DNA from: Pseudomonas fluorescens
Lineage (GTDB): Bacteria; Pseudomonadota; Gammaproteobacteria; Pseudomonadales; Pseudomonadaceae
Reading direction: 5' to 3'
Assembly (NCBI RefSeq): GCF_900215245.1
Contig: NZ_LT907842.1
Span: forward strand, 2,852,001-2,916,000
DNA length: 64,000 nt
A program made the position numbers and the translations under genes. Positions within the stretch are counted from its first letter, which is position 1; every line of letters starts with the position of its first letter. The notes below the pieces were generated by a model that was given only the letters and a program-made list of their open reading frames with translations, had not been told where the DNA came from and searched no databases. Of this stretch, positions 35,901 to 45,666 are shown in pieces.

Positions 35901-38424
35901 GCTGGACCTGTCGAATAATCAGCTCAGGGTGCTGCCGCCGGCCCTGGATGAAATGCACAACCTGACCCGCTTGTTTTTGCATAACAACCGGATTCGCCTC
36001 ACCCCGGAAACGGCGCGGATCCTGTCGCAACGGGTGAGGCTGCGCGCGTTATGGCTGCACGATAACTCGCTGGGCATTGCGCCCGACTTCAGCCTGATCA
36101 CTGACATGCGTTCCCTGAGTATGGGAAACGCCGGCATCGATACCTGGCCTACCGGCTTGGGTGAGCAACCGTTGCTGGATCAGATCGAACTCAGTAATAA
36201 CAACATCACCACTATCCCGGCCTCAGTCATTGCGCCACCGGATGATCAATTGGCGCAAACGGCCCGTATTAATAACCTGACGAGGGTCTCCCGTAACCCT
36301 CTGACCCCGGACACCCTGCAACAGGTCAGGGCCTACAACCAGCGCCTTGAACGGGCGGGGCTGGCCTCTGCGAGCAATCCGAACACCCTGGTGACCACCG
36401 CGCTCACCACTCGCACCCCGCGTGTGCGCGACGCGGGCACGCAGCAGCCGTTGCTGCGTTGGACCCAAGGGTTCGGCGAGGACCAGGTGTCAGCCAAAAA
36501 AGCCCAGTGGCAGGTGCTGCACGACAATGAGCGCGCGGGGCCGTTCTTCGACATTCTCAACCGGCTGGAGCCTGCGGGCCCGGGGCATGCCGACTTGCAA
36601 CGTCGCGTCTGGGAGGTGATCGACAGCATCAGCGAAAACACCCCGGAATCGGAAAACCACCGCAACGAGTTGTTCGACCGGGCCGGCGAGCCCGGTTGTT
36701 GTGATCGCGCGGCGTTCTCGTTCAGCAACCTGGAAGTCGCAACGCTGATCTACAGGGCGCGTACACAGGCTACGGGGCAGGCGCAAGCGGCGCAGCTGTC
36801 GAACCTGTCCAAAGGCTTGTTCCGTTTGCATGAAGTCGACACGCTTGCGTCTCAGGACATCCAGCGCAGCGAGGCCATCGTCAATGACCCAACGGTGTCG
36901 ATGACCGATAAGTTGCCCCATGTCACACGCCTCTCTGAAGAGGTGGAGATCAGGCTGGCGTATCGCTACGGCCTCAAGGACCGGCTGCAATTGCCGGGGC
37001 AGCCGCAGAGCGTCAGGTTCACCGACCTGGGCGGGGTCACACCGCAGATGCTGGATGCCGCGTATGAAAAGATCATCAAACGGGATAACTCTACCCAGGA
37101 GTATCAGGCGCTGTTGTCCCGAGAGTTCTGGCAGGACTACGTCACCCACAAGTACCGCGCGCAATTTGATGCACAGAGCGAGCCCTATCATCAGCAGTTG
37201 GCCGCGCTGCATGAGCGTCGCGTGGCCGAGACCTTGTCCGAGAGGATCTACAGGGCGAAAGCCGATGACCTGCAGGCACAGCTCGCGATCAAGGAAAGCG
37301 CACTGATCGACACACTGAGCCGACGCGAGGTCGCACAGATTCTGTTGCCACGCGAACCGCTTGAAGTGCTGGTTGAACCCGGCAAAAGCAGCGCGCGCGC
37401 GTTGCAGCTCTCACAGGCAAGCGCCATCGAGTTCGAGGGCAAACAGTACTTTGTTGCGAGCATGCCCGATGGGGAAGGCGAGCATTACCTGTTGTGGGTG
37501 CAGGCGCCGGATAATCCGTTTGTGCTGGTCAGCAGCGCGATCATCGCCAAGCCCGATAGCGCGGGGGTTTGGAAGCGACCACGCACGGCGGGCGGGATGA
37601 AACCGGGTGGTTCCGAGGATGAGTTTGAAGACGCGGCCGAGTCCTTGCCTATGGTGCCTTACACGGCGGCCGAACTCAGGTTCATGAGGCGTGAAGTTCA
37701 TTTCACGGCCGCCCCCAATCCCATCGGCAGTTATAACCGAGCGAATAACGGTAAGTACCCACTCAGGGACTATCAGGGCAGGCCGATACGCATTCGAAAA
37801 CTGCAAAGCCGCGTTGAACTGGTGGATTCCGCTACTAAATACACCTCCGATCAAGTCAAGCCTTACATCAAGTTTGAAGGGTATGAGGAGGTGGGCGCAC
37901 GTTATGAAGAGAAGCTGCAACTGCGTACGTTCACTGCACAGGATATGAAGGTGCCTGAAGAGAAGTCGCTGATCGGGCAGAACATGGTGGTAGCCAACAG
38001 GCGTATCGGCAAAGGAGAAATAGTCGGCGTTTACGGCGGGACGGTGCTGCCCTCTGGTTTTTTTGGCCCGGGCGGTCAGACCTACACCATGCTCGTGAGC
38101 AGTCGACCGGCGCTCGGTGATCTGGCGCTTGGCGAGCCGCTGGTTCACCTGTCTGGGGATAACATCATCTCCAGAATCAACACCAACTTTGAATATGATG
38201 CGGATGGTAAGCCGCTGCGTCAGGCCTCGGGCGGTTATAACGTCGAGGCCGTGCCCTTCAATGTCGAGGCGGATATGTGGCTGGGCATGGGACCTGAAGC
38301 GACAACCCGGCGAAAGGGGTTTGTTCTGACGGCGGTATTTGCGATTGAAGACATTCCGGCGGGCACCGAGTTGCGAATGGATTATGGATACACCGAATCC
38401 ATGATCAAAGCACAGGTCGTGTAA
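31432..38424 (+). CDS. Giant LRR protein: NEL E3 ubiquitin ligase fused to a C-terminal SET domain
   Basis: 2330 residues. Residues 1-~515 are nearly identical to the preceding protein (hydrophobic segment ~453-486). Two LRR blocks follow: ~1130-1285 (LTELPGAIGAMNNLTSLDL) and ~1451-1607 (LRVLPPALDEMHNLTRLFLH). The NEL domain spans ~1680-1965: catalytic Cys1756 in C-C-D-R, GLFRLHEVDTLASQDIQ, EVEIRLAYRYGLKDRLQLP (~1838). A ~200-residue linker leads to a SET-like domain (~2163-2330): I-G-K-G-E-I-V-G-V-Y-G-G (2192-2203), N-I-I-S-R-I-N-T-N (2244-2252, in place of R-F-I-N-H-S) and G-T-E-L-R-M-D-Y-G-Y (2311-2320), with Tyr2318 at the catalytic position. SET domains methylate protein lysines with AdoMet. 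The predicted enzyme could both ubiquitinate and methylate targets. The NHS-motif His is absent, so activity needs proof. Confidence 0.87.
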   Translation: MSEQPVTSTPEGTFNADLRGVHYDFLKDRVPAWFTQGSTRRQEELANHDTELPSWYLTATAQQKAELAARHTRYRETLNQVDNTLGDIKDACAFAEQLLKDAIKQRFNLDVDVKNVYFARKYGFKSRDDLFGAFVFEQQNDSALSYEYRGVSLLEAALANFAPDEEHVSACNDCQVITRWSSYDGEVIPTFHAVNSQALSIAPHEFAQVCRSLDLGNLYQQHIKAIVQPDDTAQRSALETQLQEHQRQQLALSAEVAAHQTEWGISADAYRMIKQVITNPASATLDGKPVTFAALKVFGSVLVGPVLIGPARKGSDSVERLVVFIPNDPQQPLREYASSAEFMADLRARLHSASYRRFFSRFVPQREQGIVFKQFDVLYKPANGNGAAGDYPLASRPVKLPLDEMAINGNLWEQLRAAQVRKILSDARAVAVPTGDEDRQARMERLSSYLDAVISVFNLAAFVVPGLGPIMLAVGAAQMCTEVYEGIEAYERNDLKTLWAHLSSLALNAAMLGTGAKVLPAIKWASIVDNLKPVTLPSGKQVLWNPDMAPYKVPVNLGPDAQPDALGLYQHNGQTVLPHEGDYYQVRQEPDTGQYRIQHPNRPGAYEPQLEHNDAGAWSHEVEEPLTWDKPTLMRRLGLEQRGLGRETLEQARLASGVEEDTLRQTFVEHEPVPLLLEDSIQHFKAHQALTTFVEQMRSSDPAIYAKADLALQMNMMRRRGMLPQNLGFRVLGSGARVLWETEPHTATRVVVFNDDQLARGELLKEVLNTLQGVDPTLNDIPGSAEDSLHVRAGKLRQYLGDTVDTYKGPLAEERYRALTASADPDVQRLQADYPDLPTSMAAHLLKSLSTEQVQTLRNTGLLPEAQAEQAKWCEQETRVARAYEGLQLDTLANLDSQRLALRTLETLPGWHRGTRVELRQYSSQGLLLDAIGAPEGMARSLIQMDNGLFQATQPRDFFAATWDLLSATERQALGFTDALQMKAAIARAPLSRAQLRTVLLEHPVRKPTVDPTLRLLGGGRGFRQRVAGVFAPSEASVKARIHKLYPAMGESEVTALITSLGADVRGGLTLREAELKTLERDLKVWVKANTPQPAAGPVDARASGIARQILSHWQRTAEGPMRLLMDGAMELPTLSADFSSIEKLELVGVKWSGSADVFLTKFTRLNDLVISRCRLTELPGAIGAMNNLTSLDLTSNTLRLTPHSARTLSTLGNLETLYLANNPLSIAPDVSAMPRLRRLNLRNTQLDAWPEGLRARAGMEVVDLSHNLLREVPEELLNPADEQLEASAQLNGVTLLEGNRFAADYWQKFDGYWQRVNQALPDLVKSARDGAFDSGNPRLEKLRRLYPNKRTQEARKWVWSLGAGADAELDRLEQAFNTLQQQLNAWAFSGGGEHQRYVRAGQRQVNAGGLEDRYQAQQRILACWRRETPQMLANDGEQIGVELDLSGLMLPSLPDLDVDFSHVGSLKLSNMGLSASPEGFLTRYRHLRWLDLSNNQLRVLPPALDEMHNLTRLFLHNNRIRLTPETARILSQRVRLRALWLHDNSLGIAPDFSLITDMRSLSMGNAGIDTWPTGLGEQPLLDQIELSNNNITTIPASVIAPPDDQLAQTARINNLTRVSRNPLTPDTLQQVRAYNQRLERAGLASASNPNTLVTTALTTRTPRVRDAGTQQPLLRWTQGFGEDQVSAKKAQWQVLHDNERAGPFFDILNRLEPAGPGHADLQRRVWEVIDSISENTPESENHRNELFDRAGEPGCCDRAAFSFSNLEVATLIYRARTQATGQAQAAQLSNLSKGLFRLHEVDTLASQDIQRSEAIVNDPTVSMTDKLPHVTRLSEEVEIRLAYRYGLKDRLQLPGQPQSVRFTDLGGVTPQMLDAAYEKIIKRDNSTQEYQALLSREFWQDYVTHKYRAQFDAQSEPYHQQLAALHERRVAETLSERIYRAKADDLQAQLAIKESALIDTLSRREVAQILLPREPLEVLVEPGKSSARALQLSQASAIEFEGKQYFVASMPDGEGEHYLLWVQAPDNPFVLVSSAIIAKPDSAGVWKRPRTAGGMKPGGSEDEFEDAAESLPMVPYTAAELRFMRREVHFTAAPNPIGSYNRANNGKYPLRDYQGRPIRIRKLQSRVELVDSATKYTSDQVKPYIKFEGYEEVGARYEEKLQLRTFTAQDMKVPEEKSLIGQNMVVANRRIGKGEIVGVYGGTVLPSGFFGPGGQTYTMLVSSRPALGDLALGEPLVHLSGDNIISRINTNFEYDADGKPLRQASGGYNVEAVPFNVEADMWLGMGPEATTRRKGFVLTAVFAIEDIPAGTELRMDYGYTESMIKAQVV

Positions 38425-38467
38425 GGCTGTCGCGCGCGCTGGATACTTGAGCCAGGCGCGGTGTATT

Positions 38468-38507
38468 CAGCCCCGCAGAAGAACCGTCATGTTCGTCTTC
38501 GGGGCTG
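38468..38507. terminator. Bidirectional terminator between giant gene 2 and ureC
   Basis: CAGCCCCGCAGAAGAAC and GTTCGTCTTCGGGGCTG pair as a 17-bp stem (two mismatches) around a CGTCAT loop. It lies 43 bp after the giant gene stop and 12 bp after the ureC stop, between convergent genes. Confidence 0.75.
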
Positions 38508-38518
38508 AATTGTCTTCG

Positions 38519-40219
38519 CTAGAACAAAAAGTAGCGCTGGGCCATTGGCAACACCTCGGCGGGCTCACACCACAGCAACACGCCATCGGCCTTGACCTGA
38601 TAAGTCTGTGGGTCCACTTCGATATCCGGCAGGTAATCGTTGTGGATCAGGTCGGTTTTCTGCACGTCGCGACAGCCCTTGACCACCGCAATCTGCTTCT
38701 TCAAGCCCAGGGCCTCGGGCAACCCGGCGTCCTGCGCCGCCTGGCTGATAAAGGTCAGGCTGGTGGCATGCAACGCGCTGCCGAAGCTGGCGAACATCGG
38801 GCGGTAATGCACCGGCTGCGGCGTGGGAATCGACGCATTGGCGTCGCCCATCAGGCTTGAGGCAATCGCGCCGCCCTTGAGAATCAGGGTCGGCTTGATG
38901 CCGAAAAAAGCCGGGCGCCACAGCACCAGGTCGGCCCACTTGCCCACTTCGATCGAGCCGACAATATGGCTGATGCCATGGGTGATCGCCGGGTTGATGG
39001 TGTACTTGGCGATGTAGCGTTTGGCGCGGAAATTATCATTGCCCGGGCCGTCACCGGGCAGGGCGCCACGCTGTTTTTTCATCTTGTCGGCGGTCTGCCA
39101 GGTGCGCGTGATCACTTCACCGACGCGGCCCATGGCCTGGCTGTCGGAACTGATCATCGAGAACGCACCGAGGTCATGCAGGATGTCTTCGGCGGCGATG
39201 GTCTCACGGCGGATGCGGCTTTCGGCGAAGGCCACGTCTTCGGCAATGCTCGGGTCCAGGTGATGGCAGACCATCAACATGTCCAGGTGCTCGTCGATGG
39301 TATTGCGGGTGAACGGCCGGGTCGGGTTGGTGGAGCTGGGCAGTACGTTTGGGAAACCGCAGGCCTTGATGATGTCCGGCGCGTGGCCGCCACCGGCACC
39401 TTCGGTGTGGTAGGTGTGAATGGTGCGGCCCTTGAGCGCGGCGAGGGTGGTTTCGACGAAGCCGGACTCGTTGAGCGTATCGCTGTGGATCGCCACCTGC
39501 ACATCGTACGCGTCGGCAACGCTCAGGCAGTTGTCGATGCTGGCCGGTGTGGTGCCCCAGTCCTCATGCAGCTTCAAACCGATGGCGCCGGCCTTGACCT
39601 GCTCGACCAATGGCTCCGGCAAACTGGCGTTGCCCTTGCCGGTGAAGCCGATGTTCATCGGGAACGAGTCGCTGGCCTGCAGCATGCGCGCCAAATGCCA
39701 TGGGCCTGAGGTGCAGGTGGTGGCATTGGTGCCGGTTGCCGGGCCGGTGCCGCCGCCGATCATGGTGGTGACGCCGCTGGTCAGCGCCTCCTCGATCTGC
39801 TGCGGGCAGATGAAGTGCACGTGGGAGTCGATACCGCCGGCGGTGAGGATCATGCCTTCACCGGCAATCACTTCGGTGCTGGCGCCGATGGCCATGGTCA
39901 CGCCGGGCTGGATGTCCGGGTTGCCGGCCTTGCCGATCGCGTGAATGCGGCCGTTCTTCAGGCCGACGTCGGCTTTGACGATGCCCCAGTGATCGATGAT
40001 CAGCGCGTTGGTGATGAGCGTGTCCACCACTTCATGGGCGAGCAACTGGCTCTGGCCCTGACCATCGCGAATCACCTTGCCGCCGCCGAATTTCACTTCT
40101 TCGCCGTAGACGGTGAAGTCCTGCTCCACTTCGACGAACAGCTCGGTGTCGGCCAGGCGGACCTTGTCACCGACGGTGGGGCCGTACATGTCGGCGTAGG
40201 CTTGGCGGCTGATTTTCAT
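38519..40219 (-). CDS. ureC: Urease subunit alpha UreC
   Basis: 566 residues from ATG 40219 (begins [20 protein letters not shown]); the frame extension to 40285 is REP sequence and is rejected. Ni ligands H133 and H135 (HVHFICP), carbamylated Lys216 (GLKLHEDWG) and the flap Cys in [20 protein letters not shown] are all intact. With UreA and UreB it forms the (ABC)3 enzyme that hydrolyses urea to ammonia and carbamate. Last gene of the long urt-ure unit; a REPIN lies between it and ureB. Maturation genes ureEFG are at 10.7-12.5 kb. Confidence 0.97.
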   Translation of the reverse strand: MKISRQAYADMYGPTVGDKVRLADTELFVEVEQDFTVYGEEVKFGGGKVIRDGQGQSQLLAHEVVDTLITNALIIDHWGIVKADVGLKNGRIHAIGKAGNPDIQPGVTMAIGASTEVIAGEGMILTAGGIDSHVHFICPQQIEEALTSGVTTMIGGGTGPATGTNATTCTSGPWHLARMLQASDSFPMNIGFTGKGNASLPEPLVEQVKAGAIGLKLHEDWGTTPASIDNCLSVADAYDVQVAIHSDTLNESGFVETTLAALKGRTIHTYHTEGAGGGHAPDIIKACGFPNVLPSSTNPTRPFTRNTIDEHLDMLMVCHHLDPSIAEDVAFAESRIRRETIAAEDILHDLGAFSMISSDSQAMGRVGEVITRTWQTADKMKKQRGALPGDGPGNDNFRAKRYIAKYTINPAITHGISHIVGSIEVGKWADLVLWRPAFFGIKPTLILKGGAIASSLMGDANASIPTPQPVHYRPMFASFGSALHATSLTFISQAAQDAGLPEALGLKKQIAVVKGCRDVQKTDLIHNDYLPDIEVDPQTYQVKADGVLLWCEPAEVLPMAQRYFLF

Positions 40220-40260
40220 GTGTGTGAGCCCTGAGAAAAAATGTGTTGAATGTGAAATCG

Positions 40261-40330
40261 TTTTCGCGAGCAAGCCCGCTCCCACATTTGAAATGCATTC
40301 CCCTGTGGGAGCGGGCTTGCTCGCGATGAG
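40261..40330. repeat. REPIN inside the urease operon (ureB-ureC gap)
   Basis: TTCGCGAGCAAGCCCGCTCC and GTGGGAGCGGGCTTGCTCGC as inverted arms with a short (~22-bp) spacer. It interrupts an otherwise tightly packed operon and may affect the ureC mRNA level. Confidence 0.88.
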
Positions 40331-40333
40331 GCC

Positions 40334-41687
<1,354 letters not shown>

Positions 41688-41696
41688 GGCCGCGCC

Positions 41697-41999
41697 TCAC
41701 GGGATGGGCTGGTGAACGGTCACCAGTTTGGTACCGTCGGGGAAGGTGGCTTCCACCTGGATATCGGGGATCATTTCCGGGATGCCCTCCATCACCTGCT
41801 CGCGGCTGAGCAGGGTCGTGCCGTAGTGCATCAGTTCGGCGACGGTGCGCCCATCGCGGGCACCTTCCATCAGCGCGGCGGAAATATAGGCGATGGTTTC
41901 CGGGTAGTTGAGCTTCACGCCCCGCGCCAGGCGGCGTTCGGCCACGAGGCCGGCGGTGAAGATCAGCAGTTTGTCTTTTTCCCGTGGGGTTAAATCCAT
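41697..41999 (-). CDS. ureA: Urease subunit gamma UreA
   Basis: 100 residues, the exact family length. It begins [20 protein letters not shown], then [20 protein letters not shown] and [21 protein letters not shown] end ([17 protein letters not shown]). Structural subunit of urease. It is 3 bp downstream of ureD and 9 bp upstream of pat. Confidence 0.97.
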   Translation of the reverse strand: MDLTPREKDKLLIFTAGLVAERRLARGVKLNYPETIAYISAALMEGARDGRTVAELMHYGTTLLSREQVMEGIPEMIPDIQVEATFPDGTKLVTVHQPIP

Positions 42000-42002
42000 G
42001 CT

Positions 42003-42842
42003 TCAGGTGCTCCAGATTCGCGGTAAAACGGCTTCACGGCCCAGCACCGCCGGGCGCAACAGCCGCCATAAATCAATCAGCCAGGCCCGTGCCAGCAGCG
42101 CTTCACTGGCCAGGCAGCGGGCCACCAGCAAGCCGGGCAGTTGGGTCAGGTCGCCGCGCACCGTATGGGGCAAGGCGCGGCAGGTTTCCAATAATTCGGG
42201 CTCGATATCACCGGTGAGCAACAGCGTGGCAAACACCGGCTGGCCGTCCAGCCCGATGGGGGAGTCGAGTAAACCGTCGGCGCCCACAATGCGCTGGCGC
42301 TCGTGCCAGAGCAACTGGCCGTCGCGGCGAATATCCAGGTGCGATTGAAAGTGGCCGAGGTCAAAACGCTCGCCGCTGGCGGGGCGGCCGAGGGCGACCA
42401 CGTCCCAATAAAACAGCCGGGCGTCGCCTTGCAGCGCTACGCGCGTAGTGAGTTCCGCCTGGGCGGCGCTGAACACGATGGTTTCCTGGGGCAGCCATTC
42501 CAGGGTGGCGCCGGCTTCTACCGTCAGTTCAAGCTGTTGAAAGGCCGGACCATTGGCGCGGTACCACTTGGCTGCGCCGGGGCTGGTCAATTGCGCCCAG
42601 GCATTGGCGCCGACATGGGCGTGGATGTCCAGGCGATCACCGCCGGCAATCCCGCCGGGCGGGTGCACGATGATGTGTTGGCACACCTCGGGGCCTTCGG
42701 CGTACAGGTGTTTTTGCACGCGCAGCGGGCCAAGGTGGCGGCGCATTACCGGGCGCGTGGTGTCGCCGAAACGCGCGTAGCCGAGTTCCAGCTCGGCATG
42801 CCAGCTGGGGGTGAACAGGGCGGGTGTAACGGGCAGGTTCAT
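42003..42842 (-). CDS. ureD: Urease accessory protein UreD
   Basis: 279 residues, normal for UreD. Family motifs include [20 protein letters not shown] (~60-80), AAKWYRAN and [14 protein letters not shown] (~115-130). UreD binds apo-urease directly and, through a channel, passes Ni2+ from UreG with UreF. It is separated from urtE by only 42 bp, so it is probably co-transcribed with the urea transporter. Its partners UreE, F and G are encoded ~30 kb away. Confidence 0.96.
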   Translation of the reverse strand: MNLPVTPALFTPSWHAELELGYARFGDTTRPVMRRHLGPLRVQKHLYAEGPEVCQHIIVHPPGGIAGGDRLDIHAHVGANAWAQLTSPGAAKWYRANGPAFQQLELTVEAGATLEWLPQETIVFSAAQAELTTRVALQGDARLFYWDVVALGRPASGERFDLGHFQSHLDIRRDGQLLWHERQRIVGADGLLDSPIGLDGQPVFATLLLTGDIEPELLETCRALPHTVRGDLTQLPGLLVARCLASEALLARAWLIDLWRLLRPAVLGREAVLPRIWST

Positions 42843-42884
42843 GGCTTTGGGCTTATCTTCGGACGCTAAAGATTAGATTCTTAC

Positions 42885-43583
42885 TTATATAGAAACCAGG
42901 CCGCGCACACCCTCACTTTCCATATTTTCTCCACGGCCTTGCTGCACGATTTCGCCACGGGACATCACCAGGTACTGGTCGGCCAGCTCGGAGGCGAAGT
43001 CGTAGAACTGCTCCACCAACAGGATCGCCATATCGCCACGGGCGGCGAGCTTTTTGATCACCATGCCGATTTCCTTGATCACGGACGGCTGAATGCCCTC
43101 GGTGGGCTCGTCGAGAATCAACAGGCGCGGGCGGCTGGCCAGGGCGCGGCCGATTGCCAACTGTTGCTGCTGGCCGCCGGACAAATCACCGCCACGGCGG
43201 TGCTTCATTTGCAGCAAGACCGGGAACAGTTCGTAGATAAACTCCGGGACTGCTTTGGCCTCGGCACCGGGAAACCGAGAGAGGCCCATCAACAGGTTTT
43301 CTTCCACGGTCAGGCGGCCGAAAATCTCCCGGCCCTGCGGCACGTAGGCGATGCCCGCGTGCACGCGCTGGTGCGGCTTGAGCCCGGTAATGGCCTTGCC
43401 TTCCCAGTTCACCGCGCCTTCTTTGGCGGGCAGCAAACCCATCAGGCATTTGAGCAGGGTGGTCTTGCCCACGCCGTTACGGCCGAGCAGGCAGGTGACC
43501 TCGCCGACGTTCACGTCGAAGGACAGCCCGCGCAGGATGTGGCTACCGCCGTAGTACTGGTGCAACTTGTCGACTTGCAGCAT
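42885..43583 (-). CDS. urtE: Urea ABC transporter ATPase UrtE
   Basis: 232 residues from ATG 43583, with GAGGAG upstream; the frame extension to 43622 overlaps that site. Walker A GRNGVGKTT is near residues 36-44, signature LSGGQQQQLAIGRAL near 132, Walker [15 protein letters not shown] near 152. The GRNGVGKT and EGIQPS forms distinguish UrtE from LivF. It powers urea uptake with UrtD. Last urt gene, followed by ureD after 42 bp. Confidence 0.95.
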   Translation of the reverse strand: MLQVDKLHQYYGGSHILRGLSFDVNVGEVTCLLGRNGVGKTTLLKCLMGLLPAKEGAVNWEGKAITGLKPHQRVHAGIAYVPQGREIFGRLTVEENLLMGLSRFPGAEAKAVPEFIYELFPVLLQMKHRRGGDLSGGQQQQLAIGRALASRPRLLILDEPTEGIQPSVIKEIGMVIKKLAARGDMAILLVEQFYDFASELADQYLVMSRGEIVQQGRGENMESEGVRGLVSI

Positions 43584-43619
43584 TCTGGAGTTCTCCTCAA
43601 TTCCCTGTGGGAACCGGAT

Positions 43620-43710
43620 CAATGTGGGCGCCGGCTTGCCTGCGATGGCATCACCGTGGTCCCGCGGGGAGACCGAGTCGCCTGTAGCGCAGGCAAGCCA
43701 GCGCCCACAT
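43620..43710. repeat. REPIN in the urtD-urtE gap
   Basis: GTGGGCGCCGGCTTGCCTGC and GCAGGCAAGCCAGCGCCCAC as inverted arms, ~45-bp spacer. The second of three REPINs within the urt-ure unit. Confidence 0.83.
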
Positions 43711-43729
43711 AAAGCTGTTCACGTCAGCG

Positions 43730-44590
43730 TCAGCGCCCGAGGTAAACCTCGATCACCCGCTCATTTTCCTGCACCTGTTCCAGCGACCCCTCGGCCAGCA
43801 CGCTGCCCTGGTGCAACACCGTCACGTGGTCGGCAATCGAGCCGACGAAGCCCATGTCGTGCTCCACCACCATCAGCGAGTGCTTGCCCGCCAGGCGCTT
43901 GAACAGTTCGGCGGTGAACTCGGTTTCGGCGTCGGTCATGCCCGCTACGGGTTCGTCCAGCAGCAACAACTGCGGGTCTTGCATCAACAACATGCCGATT
44001 TCCAGGAATTGCTTCTGGCCGTGGGACAGCAGCCCGGCCGGGCGCTGTACCGACGCCGTCAGGCGGATGGTCTCGAGCACTTCATCGATACGGTCTTTCT
44101 GCTCGCCGCTCAGGCGTGCGCGTAGGCTGGCCCACACGGACTTGTCGGTTTTCTGCGCCAGCTCCAGGTTTTCGAACACGCTCAGGGCTTCGAACACCGT
44201 GGGTTTCTGGAACTTGCGGCCGATACCGGCCTGGGCGATCTGCACTTCGCTCATGCTGGTCAAATCGAGGGTTTCGCCGAACCAGGCCTTGCCGTGGCTG
44301 GGACGGGTCTTGCCGGTGATCACGTCCATCAGCGTGGTTTTGCCTGCGCCGTTGGGGCCGATGATGCAGCGCAGTTCGCCGACGCCGATGTACAGGTTCA
44401 GGTCATTGAGCGCCTTGAAACCGTCGAAGCTGACACTGATGTCTTCCAGGGTCAGGAGGGTGCCGTGGCGGGTGTTGAGGCCCTTGCCTGCGGCCTGGCC
44501 GATGCCGATCGCATCGCGGCTGCTGCCCGCATCTTTGTTCGGCTCAAGAATAGGTTCGAGCATAAATTCCGCCGTCGCAGTGACTCTCAT
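43730..44590 (-). CDS. urtD: Urea ABC transporter ATPase UrtD
   Basis: 286 residues. Walker A GPNGAGKTT near residue 78, Q-loop GRKFQKPTVFE, signature LSHGQKQFLEIGMLL near 187, Walker B LLLLDEPVAGMT near 207 and the switch His in VVEHDMGFV. The ~40-residue N-terminal leader before LLTLEDISVSFDG is longer than in LivG. The ATG overlaps the urtC stop by 4 bp (44587-44590). Confidence 0.95.
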   Translation of the reverse strand: MRVTATAEFMLEPILEPNKDAGSSRDAIGIGQAAGKGLNTRHGTLLTLEDISVSFDGFKALNDLNLYIGVGELRCIIGPNGAGKTTLMDVITGKTRPSHGKAWFGETLDLTSMSEVQIAQAGIGRKFQKPTVFEALSVFENLELAQKTDKSVWASLRARLSGEQKDRIDEVLETIRLTASVQRPAGLLSHGQKQFLEIGMLLMQDPQLLLLDEPVAGMTDAETEFTAELFKRLAGKHSLMVVEHDMGFVGSIADHVTVLHQGSVLAEGSLEQVQENERVIEVYLGR

Positions 44591-45666
44591 TGTTCACCCC
44601 GTTTCTTCAACAGGCCGATGACACCCTTGGGCAAATACAGGGTGACGATGATGAACAGGGCCCCGAGAAAGAACAGCCAGTATTCCGGAAACGCCACGGT
44701 GAACCAGCTCTTCATGCCGTTCACCACACCGGCGCCGAGCAGCGGCCCGATCAAGGTGCCGCGCCCACCCAGGGCCACCCACACAGCGGCTTCGATGGAG
44801 TTGGTCGGCGACATTTCGCTGGGGTTGATGATGCCCACTTGCGGCACATACAACGCCCCCGCCAAGCCACACAGCACGGCGCTCAACACCCACACAAACA
44901 ACTTGAAACCGCGCGGGTCGTAACCGCAAAACATCAGGCGGTTTTCGGCGTCGCGCAATGCCGTCAGTACACGGCCGAACTTGCTCTGCGCCAGGCGCCA
45001 GCCGGTGTACAAGCTGGCGACCAGCAACAGCACCGTGGCAAAAAACAACACCGCCCGCGTGCCGGGCTCGGTGATGCCGAAGCCCAGGATGCTGCGAAAA
45101 TTGGTAAAGCCGTTGTTGCCGCCAAAGCCGGTCTCGTTGCGGAAAAACAACAGCATCCCGGCAAAGGTCAGGGCTTGGGTCATGATCGAGAAATACACGC
45201 CCTTGATCCGCGAGCGGAAGGCGAAGAACCCGAACACCAGGGCCAGTAAACCCGGCGCCAGCACCACCAGGCACAGGGCCCAGAGAAAGTGTTCGGTGCC
45301 CATCCAATACCAGGGCAGCTCAGTCCACGATAAGAAGGTCATGAACGCCGGTAACTCGTCCCCGGACGCCTGACGCATCAGGTACATGCCCATCGCGTAA
45401 CCGCCCAGCGCAAAGAACAAGCCGTGGCCGAGGGACAACATTCCTGCGTAACCCCACACCAGGTCCAGGGCCAGGGCGACGATGGCGTAGCAGAGGATCT
45501 TGCCCATCAGCGTCAGGGTGTAGGCCGACACATGCAGCGGATGTTCAGGTGACAGCAGCGAGCACACGGGCAGGGCCAGCAGCAGGATCAGGATGGCCGC
45601 GCCGACCGCTATCGTGACTTTGGGCCCGGCCTTTTGCGTGGCGGTAAGCATCAATGGCTGGTTCAT
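44587..45666 (-). CDS. urtC: Urea ABC transporter permease UrtC
   Basis: 359 residues, LivM-like, with about nine membrane segments. It starts NQPLMLTATQKAGPKVTIAV and contains LDLVWGYAGMLSLGHGLFFA (~70-90) and the coupling segment TALRDAENRLMFCGYDPRGFK near 240. It forms the urea channel with UrtB. The start shares one base with the urtB stop (TGATG at 45666), a tight translational coupling. Confidence 0.95.
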   Translation of the reverse strand: MNQPLMLTATQKAGPKVTIAVGAAILILLLALPVCSLLSPEHPLHVSAYTLTLMGKILCYAIVALALDLVWGYAGMLSLGHGLFFALGGYAMGMYLMRQASGDELPAFMTFLSWTELPWYWMGTEHFLWALCLVVLAPGLLALVFGFFAFRSRIKGVYFSIMTQALTFAGMLLFFRNETGFGGNNGFTNFRSILGFGITEPGTRAVLFFATVLLLVASLYTGWRLAQSKFGRVLTALRDAENRLMFCGYDPRGFKLFVWVLSAVLCGLAGALYVPQVGIINPSEMSPTNSIEAAVWVALGGRGTLIGPLLGAGVVNGMKSWFTVAFPEYWLFFLGALFIIVTLYLPKGVIGLLKKRGEQ

